Program-made: the position numbers and the translations under genes | NCBI RefSeq assembly: GCF_034006665.1 | Contig: NZ_JAVESI010000008.1 | Coordinates: 1-64,000 of the forward strand | DNA: 64,000 nucleotides | Reading direction: 5' to 3' | DNA from: Trichloromonas sp034006665 | GTDB taxonomy: Bacteria > Desulfobacterota > Desulfuromonadia > Desulfuromonadales > Trichloromonadaceae | The notes under the pieces: model-generated | The model's database searches: none | The model's input: the letters and a program-made list of their open reading frames with translations, nothing else | What the model was told of the DNA's origin: nothing | Part shown: piece by piece, positions 7,773-15,050 of the stretch | How the letters are laid out: the number at the start of each line of letters is the position of its first letter | Numbering within the stretch: position 1 is the stretch's first letter

Positions 7773-8501
7773 ATGAACACACGTGGAATTGCCCTGGTGA
7801 CTGGGGCAAGCAAGGGCATCGGGGCGGCCATCGCCCTGGAACTGGCTCGGGAAGGGTTTGAGATCTGGCTCAATTACGGCCGGGATCATCAGGCGGCGGC
7901 GAAGACGGCGGCGGCAATCGAAGCACTCGGCGTCGCTTGCAAACTCCTTCCCTTCGACGTGGCCGACAGTGCGGCGGTCAAGGCGGCCCTGGAGCCGCTT
8001 CTCGACGAGGCGACCCCTTTCGTGCTGGTCAATAACGCCGGCTTCGCCCGCGACGCTCTGCTGCTGTGGATGACGCAAGGGGAATGGCGCGACGTGCTGG
8101 CGGTGCATCTCGACGGCTTCTACAACGTCACCAAGCCGGTGGTCAACGGCATGGTCAAGGCGCGCCGGGGGCGGATTATCAACATCGTCTCCACCTCAGG
8201 CGAGAGCGGCATCCCGGGGCAGGTCAACTATTCGGCCGCCAAGGCCGGGCTGATCGGCGCCACCCGCTCCCTGGCGGCGGAAGTGGCCAAGCGTAACGTC
8301 CTGGTCAACGCTGTCTCCCCGGGCTTCATCGACACGGAGATGCTCAAGGGTCTGCCGAAAGAACGGATTCTGCCGATGATCCCCTTAGGCCGTCTCGGCA
8401 CCGCCGAAGAAGTAGCGGGGCTGGTCGCCTTTCTCGCCTCGGACAAAGCCACCTATATCACCGGTCAGGTGTTCGCGGTCAACGGCGGCGCCCACATGTA
8501 A
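7773..8501 (+). CDS. fabG: 3-oxoacyl-ACP reductase (FabG-like, aryl-polyene type)
   Basis: A 242-residue short-chain dehydrogenase/reductase that reduces beta-ketoacyl-ACP with NADPH. The cofactor motif TGASKGIG is at residues 9-16, NNAG near 89, and the catalytic Ser-Tyr-Lys set appears as IVSTSGESG, then VNYSAAKAG. The C-terminal Y-I-T-G-Q-V-F-A-V-N-G-G is typical FabG. The start at 7773 gives the family length; a longer open frame to 7617 runs inside the previous gene. It is the first gene of the ketosynthase-rich locus and the only ketoreductase in it, so it probably serves every elongation cycle. A 191-nt gap with a long palindrome separates it from the next gene. Confidence 0.88.
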   Translation: MNTRGIALVTGASKGIGAAIALELAREGFEIWLNYGRDHQAAAKTAAAIEALGVACKLLPFDVADSAAVKAALEPLLDEATPFVLVNNAGFARDALLLWMTQGEWRDVLAVHLDGFYNVTKPVVNGMVKARRGRIINIVSTSGESGIPGQVNYSAAKAGLIGATRSLAAEVAKRNVLVNAVSPGFIDTEMLKGLPKERILPMIPLGRLGTAEEVAGLVAFLASDKATYITGQVFAVNGGAHM

Positions 8502-8623
8502 AGGCTGATGAAAAACGCCCATCTGCGGCGTTGCCCTCATCCTCGTCGCTGCGACGTACCTTAGGGTACGACTCGCTCCTCGAATTTCGGGCGCCTTGCA
8601 TCTGGGCATTTTTGCTCAGCCTT
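8501..8623. repeat. Long imperfect palindromic repeat (about 120 bp)
   Basis: Two arms of about 58 bp are imperfectly complementary around a centre GTACCTTAGGGTAC (8556-8569). The outer ends AGGCTGATG and GCTCAGCCT pair, as do AAAAACGCCC and GGGCATTTTT. It follows the fabG stop immediately. It resembles dispersed intergenic palindromes common in Desulfuromonadales genomes (from memory, not searched) and could fold in RNA or attenuate transcription. Confidence 0.7.
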
Positions 8624-8692
8624 AGGCACACCGGGGTCTGCCTATTTGTTGGCGGGGCTCCCCGAAGAGCCCGTTTTTACTAAAAGGATGTT

Positions 8693-9913
8693 ATGCATAA
8701 AGTCGCCATCACCGGCATCGGCATCGTTTCCTGTCTCGGCTGCGACCCGGATACGGTCGGCGCGGCCCTGCGCGCCGGACGCTCGGGCATCGTCATTGAC
8801 GAGGAACGGCGGCGGCGGGGATTTCGCAGCCCCCTGACCGGAGTCATCCGCGATTTCGACCTGGCCCGGGTCTTGAGCAAGAAGCAGCGCAAGACCATGC
8901 CCGACTTCGCCGTGCAGGCCTATGCCGCCGCCCGCGATGCCCTGGACATGGCCGGGCTCGGCGGGGACGAGATCGCCAACGATCGCACCGGGCTGATCTT
9001 CGGCTGCGATTCGACCTGCCTCGCTGCCGTCGAGCAGGTGGAGCTGTTGCGCGAGCGGGGGGCGACCATGCTCATCGGCAGTGGTCAGGTCTTCCGTTCG
9101 ATGAATTCCACCGTGACCATTAATCTCAACACCCTGCTTCGCACCCGGGGGGCCTGCTGGACCCTCAGTTCGGCCTGCTCCAGCGGTGGCCACGCCGTCG
9201 GCCAGGCCGCCGACCTCATCGCCTTCGGCCGTCAGGACCGGGTCATCTGTGGCGGCGCCCAAGAAATCAACTGGGAATCGATGTGCAGTTTCGACGGTCT
9301 CGGCGCCTTCTCCACCCGATGCGATGCGCCCGAGGCGGCCAGCCGCCCCTTCGACGCCCGCCGCGACGGGCTGGTGCCGAGCGGCGGGGCCGCGGCCCTG
9401 GTGCTCGAACGCTACGATCTGGCCGTGGCCCGCGGGGCGGAGATCCTTGGCGAGGTGGCGGGTTACGGTTTTTCCTCGGACGGCGAGCACCTTTCGGTGC
9501 CGAGCCGCGACGGTTTGCGTCGGGCCATGCGCATGGCCTTGGACAATGCCGCCATGACTCCGGCCGAGGTCGATTATCTCTGCGCCCACGCCACCTCAAC
9601 TCCGGCCGGCGATACGGCGGAGGCGGAAAACATTCTGGCGGTCTTCGGCGAGCGGACCCCCTGGGTTTCCTCCCTCAAGGCGATGACCGGTCACGAGTTG
9701 TGGATGTCCGGGGCTTCCCAGGTGGTCTATACGACGATCATGGCCCGTCAGGGCTTCATCGCTCGAAACCTCAACTTCAGCGAGCCGGACGAGTGGTCGG
9801 CGCGCTTGCGGATCGTCACTGAGACCCTTTCCCGCCCGCCGGCAACGGCGCTTTGCAACTCCGCCGGTTTCGGCGGCACCAACGCCTCCCTGGTTCTGCG
9901 TTTTCCCCGGTGA
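8693..9913 (+). CDS. KAS-I (FabB)-like beta-ketoacyl-ACP synthase
   Basis: A 406-residue condensing enzyme that closely follows the FabB (KAS-I) pattern: RSGI near 30-33, SSACSSGGH with nucleophile Cys162, HATSTPAGD with His299, and KAMTGHELWMSG with His334, against C163/H298/H333 in E. coli FabB. GGAQEINWESMCSFDGLGA also matches the FabB-specific GGGEELCWEMACEFDAMGA region. The last motif replaces the usual SLGAAG with ELWMSG, which may reshape the acyl pocket. It would catalyse decarboxylative condensation of malonyl-ACP with an acyl or aryl starter. It has a good AAGGA site and overlaps the FAD oxidoreductase by 4 nt. KAS-I-like enzymes are not standard in aryl polyene clusters. Confidence 0.87.
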   Translation: MHKVAITGIGIVSCLGCDPDTVGAALRAGRSGIVIDEERRRRGFRSPLTGVIRDFDLARVLSKKQRKTMPDFAVQAYAAARDALDMAGLGGDEIANDRTGLIFGCDSTCLAAVEQVELLRERGATMLIGSGQVFRSMNSTVTINLNTLLRTRGACWTLSSACSSGGHAVGQAADLIAFGRQDRVICGGAQEINWESMCSFDGLGAFSTRCDAPEAASRPFDARRDGLVPSGGAAALVLERYDLAVARGAEILGEVAGYGFSSDGEHLSVPSRDGLRRAMRMALDNAAMTPAEVDYLCAHATSTPAGDTAEAENILAVFGERTPWVSSLKAMTGHELWMSGASQVVYTTIMARQGFIARNLNFSEPDEWSARLRIVTETLSRPPATALCNSAGFGGTNASLVLRFPR

Positions 9914-11364
9914 GCTACGATTGGCTGGTCATCGGCGGGGGTGCGTCCGGCCTGACCGCCGCCGTGATTCTCGCCCAGGAAGGTTATCGGGTCGCCCTGG
10001 TCGAGAAGAGTCCTTGCCTCGCCCCCCTGCTGCGTGGCTTCCGCCGGGGGGATTTTCATTTCGACACCGGTTTTCACTATTCGGGGGGGCTGGGCCGGGG
10101 GGAGATTCTCGACCTCTTCTTCCGCTCTCTGGGGTTGTCCGAACGGCTGCGGGCAACGCCCTTCGATTTGTCGGGCTTCGATCGGGTGCGCGCGGGCGGC
10201 GAGGAAGAGTTCGCCTTTCCGGTCGGGATGCAGAGGCTGGAAGAGGCACTGTGCCGGGCCTTTCCCGGCCAGGAACGGGGGATCGCCGGCTATCTCGCCG
10301 AAGTCCGGCGGGCCTGCACCGTTCATCCCTACCTCGATCTGGAAGCGCCGCTGGAAGGAAGCGGCACCCTCTTCGGTCTCGACGGCACCAGTTTGCGGGA
10401 AATGCTCTTGCGCTGGACGGACGAGCCCCGGCTCCAACGCCTGCTTGCCGTCCACACCCTGCTCTACGGCGTCCCCCCGGCAGAGGCGCCCTTTGCTTTG
10501 CACGCATCGGTGGTCGGCCCTTACTATCAGTCGGTGCATGGTCTGATCGGCGGCGGAGCGGCTCTGGCCGAAGCCTTCGCGGCGCGGCTGGCGGAACTGG
10601 GGGTCGATGTCTTTCTCGGCCAGGGGGTTCGTGAGCTGCTCTTCACCCCGGCCGGGACCCTGCGCGGGGCGCGGCTGGAGGACGGAACGGAGTTGGGAAG
10701 CCGGGGCTGTGTGGCGACGCTGCACCCGGCCCTGCTGCCGGGCCTGGTGCCGGAAGGGGTTTTTCGGCCGGTCTACCGCCGCCGCCTGCTCGCCCTGGAG
10801 GATTCCCTGCCGGCCTTCACCCTCTACGGGGTCTGCCGCAAGTCGAACGACCTGCTGCACGGGCGCAACATCTTCCTGCTTGGGGCCGACGACAAGGGGC
10901 TGGAGGATACCATCTATCTGACCGCGGCAGATAACGGACCGGCGCGCGCTTCCGGGTTGGTCGCCATTGCTTCGGAGGCGCCGGGCGGGACGGATCGCTG
11001 GAAGGATTCCGTCCGCGGCCGTCGTCCGGCCGGCTACGAGGCCTACAAGGCCGAGCGGGCGGCATCTCTGGTCCGGCGCATCGAGGAGGCCTGCCCAGAG
11101 TTCGGGGGGGTCGAGGTGCTGGCTACGGCGACGGCATTGACCATGCGCGACTATCTGCATACCCCCTACGGGGGGCTTTACGGGGTCCGCCATCGTATTG
11201 GCCAGTTCAATCCCCAGCCGCGGACGCGGGTCGCCCATCTGCTCCTGGCCGGGCAGGGGGTGGTCGCCCCCGGGGTGCTGGGGGCAGTGCTGTCGGGTTT
11301 TCTCACCTGTGGCGAACTCATTGGTCATGAACGCTTGCGGGAAAGGGTGAAAGCATGTCGCTGA
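9910..11364 (+). CDS. FAD-dependent oxidoreductase, phytoene-desaturase-like
   Basis: A 484-residue flavoprotein. The N-terminal dinucleotide-binding motif VIGGGASGLTAA (residues 7-18) with VALVEKS (about 33-39) is the FAD fold. HFDTGFHYSGG (about 54-64) and the C-terminal GLYGVRHRIGQFNPQPRT / LLLAGQGVVAPGVLGAV are characteristic of the CrtI/CrtO and retinol-saturase-like superfamily, which act on polyene or allylic C-C bonds. A GTG at 9910 overlaps the preceding stop by 4 nt (GTGA), so the ORF extension upstream is not used. It is co-translated between two ketosynthases and so probably oxidises or isomerises the ACP- or lipid-bound chain. The substrate is not deducible. Confidence 0.82.
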   Translation: MSYDWLVIGGGASGLTAAVILAQEGYRVALVEKSPCLAPLLRGFRRGDFHFDTGFHYSGGLGRGEILDLFFRSLGLSERLRATPFDLSGFDRVRAGGEEEFAFPVGMQRLEEALCRAFPGQERGIAGYLAEVRRACTVHPYLDLEAPLEGSGTLFGLDGTSLREMLLRWTDEPRLQRLLAVHTLLYGVPPAEAPFALHASVVGPYYQSVHGLIGGGAALAEAFAARLAELGVDVFLGQGVRELLFTPAGTLRGARLEDGTELGSRGCVATLHPALLPGLVPEGVFRPVYRRRLLALEDSLPAFTLYGVCRKSNDLLHGRNIFLLGADDKGLEDTIYLTAADNGPARASGLVAIASEAPGGTDRWKDSVRGRRPAGYEAYKAERAASLVRRIEEACPEFGGVEVLATATALTMRDYLHTPYGGLYGVRHRIGQFNPQPRTRVAHLLLAGQGVVAPGVLGAVLSGFLTCGELIGHERLRERVKACR

Positions 11365-12590
11365 AACGGGTGGTGGTAACGGGGCTCGGGGCGGTTACCC
11401 CCTACGGCGCGGGGATGGACCTCTTCCTCGACAGCTTGCGCGCCGGGCGCGGCGCGGTACGCCCCGTGCCCGAGCTGGCCGCCATTCAGGGGTTGCGGGC
11501 GCGGGTCGCGGCCCTCGTTCCGGAACTCGACGCCAAGGTTGTTCCCCGCAAGTTCCGCCGTTCCATGACGCCCATGTCAGTCTACGCCGTCCTTGCCTGC
11601 CAAGAGGCTCTGGCGCAGGCCGGTCTGGGCGAAGGGGAATGTCAAGGCGGGCGCCTGGGGGTGGTCATCGGTTCGACGGTCGGCAGCATTGAAGCTTCGG
11701 AGTCTTTTTTCGCCGATTTTTTAACCGACCACAGCCTGGAGCGGATGAAATCGACCCTCTTCTTTCAGATCATGAACCACTCCTGCGCCGCCAACGTCGC
11801 CCAAGCCCTCGGCATCGCCGGCCGCATTCTTGCTCCCGCAGCGGCCTGTTCCACCGGCAGTCAGGCGGTCGGCTACGGCGCTGAGATGATCGCTCTGGGC
11901 AAGCAGGAATGGATCTTGTGTGGCGGCGCCGATGAATTCCATCCCCTGACGGCGGCAACCTTCGATGTGATGAACGCCGGTTCCACCCGCTATAATGACG
12001 ATCCCGCACGCACCCCGCGCCCCTTCGACCGGGACCGGGACGGCGTGGTCTGCGCCGAGGGCTGCGGCATCCTGCTCCTCGAAGCCCTCGACTCGGCCCG
12101 GGCTCGCGGTGCCGACATCCTCGCCGAAGTGACCGGCTTCGCCACTCTTTCGGCACCGAGCAATATCGCCAACCCCGACGCCGAGGCCATTGCCCGATGC
12201 ATGGCGGAAGCGTTGGCCGACGCCGGGGTGACCGCCGCCGACATTGATTACGTCAACGCCCACGCCACCGGCACCGAGCTGGGGGATCACGCCGAGGCCG
12301 AGGGAATCTTCCGCCTCTTTGGCGACGGGGTGCCGGTCAGCAGCCTGAAGGGGCATATCGGCCACGCCATGGCCGCCAGCGGCTCTCTGGAACTGGCGGC
12401 CTGCGTTGCCATGCTCGGGGATGGTCGCCTCATCCCGACCCGCAATCTCGACCAGGTCGATCCCGAGTGCGCGCCGATTCGCCATGTGCGCGGTCTCGAA
12501 GCGGCGCCGGTGAATACCATTCTCAAGAACAGCTTCGCCCTCGGGGGCGTCAATTCATCCATCGTCTTAAGGAGATACCGGCATGACTGA
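11355..12590 (+). CDS. KAS-II (FabF)-like beta-ketoacyl-ACP synthase
   Basis: A 411-residue condensing enzyme with an intact triad: AAACSTGSQ with Cys165, NAHATGTELGD with His303, and KGHIGHAMAASG with His337. The C-terminus keeps NSFALGGVNSSIVL. It overlaps the upstream oxidoreductase by 10 nt and the downstream ACP by 8 nt, so the three products are likely made in a fixed ratio and may work as a unit. A typical FabF-type elongating ketosynthase; chain length and starter cannot be read from the sequence. Confidence 0.88.
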   Translation: MSLKRVVVTGLGAVTPYGAGMDLFLDSLRAGRGAVRPVPELAAIQGLRARVAALVPELDAKVVPRKFRRSMTPMSVYAVLACQEALAQAGLGEGECQGGRLGVVIGSTVGSIEASESFFADFLTDHSLERMKSTLFFQIMNHSCAANVAQALGIAGRILAPAAACSTGSQAVGYGAEMIALGKQEWILCGGADEFHPLTAATFDVMNAGSTRYNDDPARTPRPFDRDRDGVVCAEGCGILLLEALDSARARGADILAEVTGFATLSAPSNIANPDAEAIARCMAEALADAGVTAADIDYVNAHATGTELGDHAEAEGIFRLFGDGVPVSSLKGHIGHAMAASGSLELAACVAMLGDGRLIPTRNLDQVDPECAPIRHVRGLEAAPVNTILKNSFALGGVNSSIVLRRYRHD

Positions 12591-12846
12591 TCAGGAAATC
12601 ATCGAGCGGATCAACGCCTCGCTGGCCGAGGAGTTCGAGCTCGATCGCGCGGATATGGTTCCGGAAGCGACCATCTATGAGGATCTTGGCCTCGACAGCC
12701 TTGATACCGTCGATATGGTGATCGTGCTGGAGGCGGCTTTCAAGTTCAAGATCCGCGAGGAGACGGCCATTCGCGAAATCCGCACCCTGGGGGATATCCA
12801 TAACTTTGTCATCGGTAAATACCGTCGGCAGGATGGGGCGGCTTGA
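12583..12846 (+). CDS. Acyl carrier protein
   Basis: An 87-residue acidic four-helix carrier. The phosphopantetheine site is GLDSLDTVD with Ser39. The ATG at 12583 lies inside the 3' end of the KAS-II gene with an AAGGAGA site upstream. The four-residue helix III region (FKFKIREETAIREI) resembles FabF-partner ACPs. It probably carries the growing aryl-acyl chain for the adjacent ketosynthases and ligase. A second ACP lies at 52604-52858. Confidence 0.92.
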   Translation: MTDQEIIERINASLAEEFELDRADMVPEATIYEDLGLDSLDTVDMVIVLEAAFKFKIREETAIREIRTLGDIHNFVIGKYRRQDGAA

Positions 12847-12850
12847 GCCG

Positions 12851-13660
12851 ATGGAGGTGACGGCGGTGGCGACTCTCGGGTCTTGCGCCCAGCGCGGCGG
12901 CGTATCGTTTTGGCTGACGGCGCTGCTCATGAATCTGACGGTCTATCCGCTGCTGGCTCTCTGGACCCTGTTCGGCCTGCTCACCCTGCCCCTGACCCTG
13001 CCGTTGCTCCGCCTGGTCAGCGGCTGGTCGGCCCAGCGGACAATGCGCTATCTCATCTGGGTCTACGGCCAGGGCTGGCTGCTGATCATGCGCCCCTTTG
13101 TCCGTTTCGAGACGGAAGGGCTTGACCCGGAAAAACTACATGCGCCGGCGATTCTGGTGGTCAACCATCTTTCCTTCTTTGATACCTACTGCATGGCTCT
13201 GCTCCCCTGTTTCGACGTTAATTTTGCGGTGCGTTCCTGGCCCTTCCGGATGATCTTCTACGGTTTCGTCATGCGCCGTGCCGGCTATCTCGACGTGGAA
13301 AGCATGAACTGGCGCGAGGCCCTGGCTGCCGGCCGGCGGGTGCTGGAACAGCCGGCCCTGCAGCTCTTCTTTCCCGAAGGGCACCGCAGCCGCGACGGGC
13401 GCTTGCAGCGCTTTTATTCCGGCGCCTTTCGCCTGGCCAAGGAAACGGGCACGAAGGTCATTCCCCTGTGCCTGACCGGCACCGATACCTTGCTGCCGCC
13501 GGGACGTTTGTGGCTGTGTCCGGCGCGGGTGCGGCTACAGGCTCTTGAGCCCGTCGACCCGGCGGAGTTTCCCGGCGAGAATGGTCATGTGGAGATGCGC
13601 AAGGCGGTCAAGGAGCGGATGCGGCGGCACCTGGAAGGGGGCGGGGAGCGGCGATGCTGA
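12851..13660 (+). CDS. PlsC-type 1-acyl-glycerol-phosphate acyltransferase homolog
   Basis: A 269-residue membrane acyltransferase. Residues 22-55 form a long hydrophobic segment, then the catalytic NHLSFFD (HX4D) is at 105-111 and the glycerol-phosphate motif FPEGHRS at 174-180. Such enzymes move an acyl chain from ACP or CoA to a (lyso)phospholipid. In this locus it may transfer the finished chain to a lipid anchor. The ATG at 12851 is 4 nt after the ACP stop; the frame is open upstream inside the ACP gene, so the exact start is uncertain. It overlaps the ligase by 7 nt. Confidence 0.82.
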   Translation: MEVTAVATLGSCAQRGGVSFWLTALLMNLTVYPLLALWTLFGLLTLPLTLPLLRLVSGWSAQRTMRYLIWVYGQGWLLIMRPFVRFETEGLDPEKLHAPAILVVNHLSFFDTYCMALLPCFDVNFAVRSWPFRMIFYGFVMRRAGYLDVESMNWREALAAGRRVLEQPALQLFFPEGHRSRDGRLQRFYSGAFRLAKETGTKVIPLCLTGTDTLLPPGRLWLCPARVRLQALEPVDPAEFPGENGHVEMRKAVKERMRRHLEGGGERRC

Positions 13661-14967
13661 GCGGAAACGCCTTCGTCGGCGATGCCGGCATCGAATTCCG
13701 CGCCCAGGAGGAGATTCGCGGACTTCAGGAGCAACTGCTGCGCTGCCATCTGACCTATCTCGCCGAACATTCTCCCTTTTACCGGCGGCGTTTCGCCGAG
13801 GCCGGGGTCGACCCCGCCGCATTCCTCGGCTTGGAGGATCTGCACCGTCTCCCCTGCACCGACAAGACCGATCTCGCCGACCACAACGAGGCATTCCTCT
13901 GCGTACCGCCGGACGAAATCGTCGATCTCTGCCTGACCTCGGGGACGACCGGCCAACCGGTGGCCATGCACCAGACCCGCGCCGACCTGGAAAGGCTGAC
14001 CTATAACGAAGAGATCTCCTTTCGTGCGGTGGGGATCGGGTCCGCCGACCGGGTGCTGATCGCCGCCGCCATCGATCGCTGTTTCATGGCCGGGCTCGCC
14101 TATTTTCTGGGTCTGGCGCGCATCGGCGCCACCGTCATCCGCGGGGGATCGAGCAGCGTCGCCATGCTCGAAGAACTGGTCATCCGTTATCGCCCCACCG
14201 CCCTGGTCGGAGTGCCGACCCTGCTGCTGACCCTGGCCGACCGGCTGCGGGCGCGCGGCGTCGATCCCCGGCAACTCGGGGCGCGGCGGCTGGTCTGCAT
14301 CGGCGAGCCGGTGCGCGCCGCCGATCTTTCCCTGTCGGCTCTTGGCCGGCGTTTGCGCGAGTCCTGGGGGGGCGAGGTTTTCGGCACCTACGCCAGCACC
14401 GAAATGGCGACCTCCTTCGCCGACTGTGAGGCGGGACGGGGCGGGCACCTTCACCCTGAACTGATGATCGTCGAGATCGTCGACGAGGCCGGGAACCCTC
14501 TGCCGCCGGGCTCTCCCGGCGAGGTGACGGCGACCCCCTTGCAGGTGACCGGAATGCCGTTGTTGCGCTTCAAGACCGGCGACATCGCCATGCTGCATGC
14601 GGAGCCCTGTCCCTGCGGCCGCAACTCCCCGCGCCTCGGCCCGGTCCTCGGGCGCAAGGCGCAGATGCTCAAGGTGCGTGGCGCCACCGTCTATCCCCCG
14701 GCGATCCAAGGGGTTTTGCAGGAAATGCCGGAGGTGCGCGGCCACTATATCGAGGTTTATGACGACTTCGCGCTTTCCGACCGCATCCGCGTGGTGGTCG
14801 GGCTGGACTCCTCCGCCCTCGACGCCGCGGAGATCGCCGAGCGCCTTGCCGCCCGCATCCGGGTCAAGCCGGAAGTCGTCGTTGTCACCCCGGAAGAAGT
14901 CGCCCGCCGCACCCTGCGCGAGGACAAGCGCAAGCCGGTGACCTTTTTCGATTACCGGACCAAGTAG
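13654..14967 (+). CDS. Phenylacetate-CoA-ligase-like adenylating enzyme
   Basis: A 437-residue member of the adenylate-forming superfamily, closest in layout to PaaK. N-terminal helices contain SPFYRRRFAEAG (40-51), the phosphate-binding loop LTSGTTGQP is at 94-102, GTYASTEM (about 246-253) is the A5-type motif, and RFKTGDIA (about 307-314) is the A7/A8 region. A CPCG pair near 322-325 is common in PaaK relatives. It should activate an aryl or arylpropenoyl acid as AMP ester and load CoA or the neighbouring ACP. With an ammonia-lyase immediately downstream, 4-coumarate or cinnamate is a plausible substrate (inference). The first gene block ends here, with a small hairpin repeat at the stop. 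Confidence 0.8.
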   Translation: MLSGNAFVGDAGIEFRAQEEIRGLQEQLLRCHLTYLAEHSPFYRRRFAEAGVDPAAFLGLEDLHRLPCTDKTDLADHNEAFLCVPPDEIVDLCLTSGTTGQPVAMHQTRADLERLTYNEEISFRAVGIGSADRVLIAAAIDRCFMAGLAYFLGLARIGATVIRGGSSSVAMLEELVIRYRPTALVGVPTLLLTLADRLRARGVDPRQLGARRLVCIGEPVRAADLSLSALGRRLRESWGGEVFGTYASTEMATSFADCEAGRGGHLHPELMIVEIVDEAGNPLPPGSPGEVTATPLQVTGMPLLRFKTGDIAMLHAEPCPCGRNSPRLGPVLGRKAQMLKVRGATVYPPAIQGVLQEMPEVRGHYIEVYDDFALSDRIRVVVGLDSSALDAAEIAERLAARIRVKPEVVVVTPEEVARRTLREDKRKPVTFFDYRTK

Positions 14968-14994
14968 GGACAGGCATGGGGGACTGCCCCTACG
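14964..14994. repeat. Short palindromic extragenic repeat (GTAGGG...CCCTAC)
   Basis: GTAGGGACAG (14964-14973) is complementary, with one G-U, to CTGCCCCTAC (14984-14993). It starts on the stop codon of the ligase gene. A similar element lies at 54030-54057. Confidence 0.5.
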
Positions 14995-15050
14995 CTCCGA
15001 TGATTTAACCGTCTGTGCCATAGATTCGATTTTCAGGAAGGCATTTTTTC

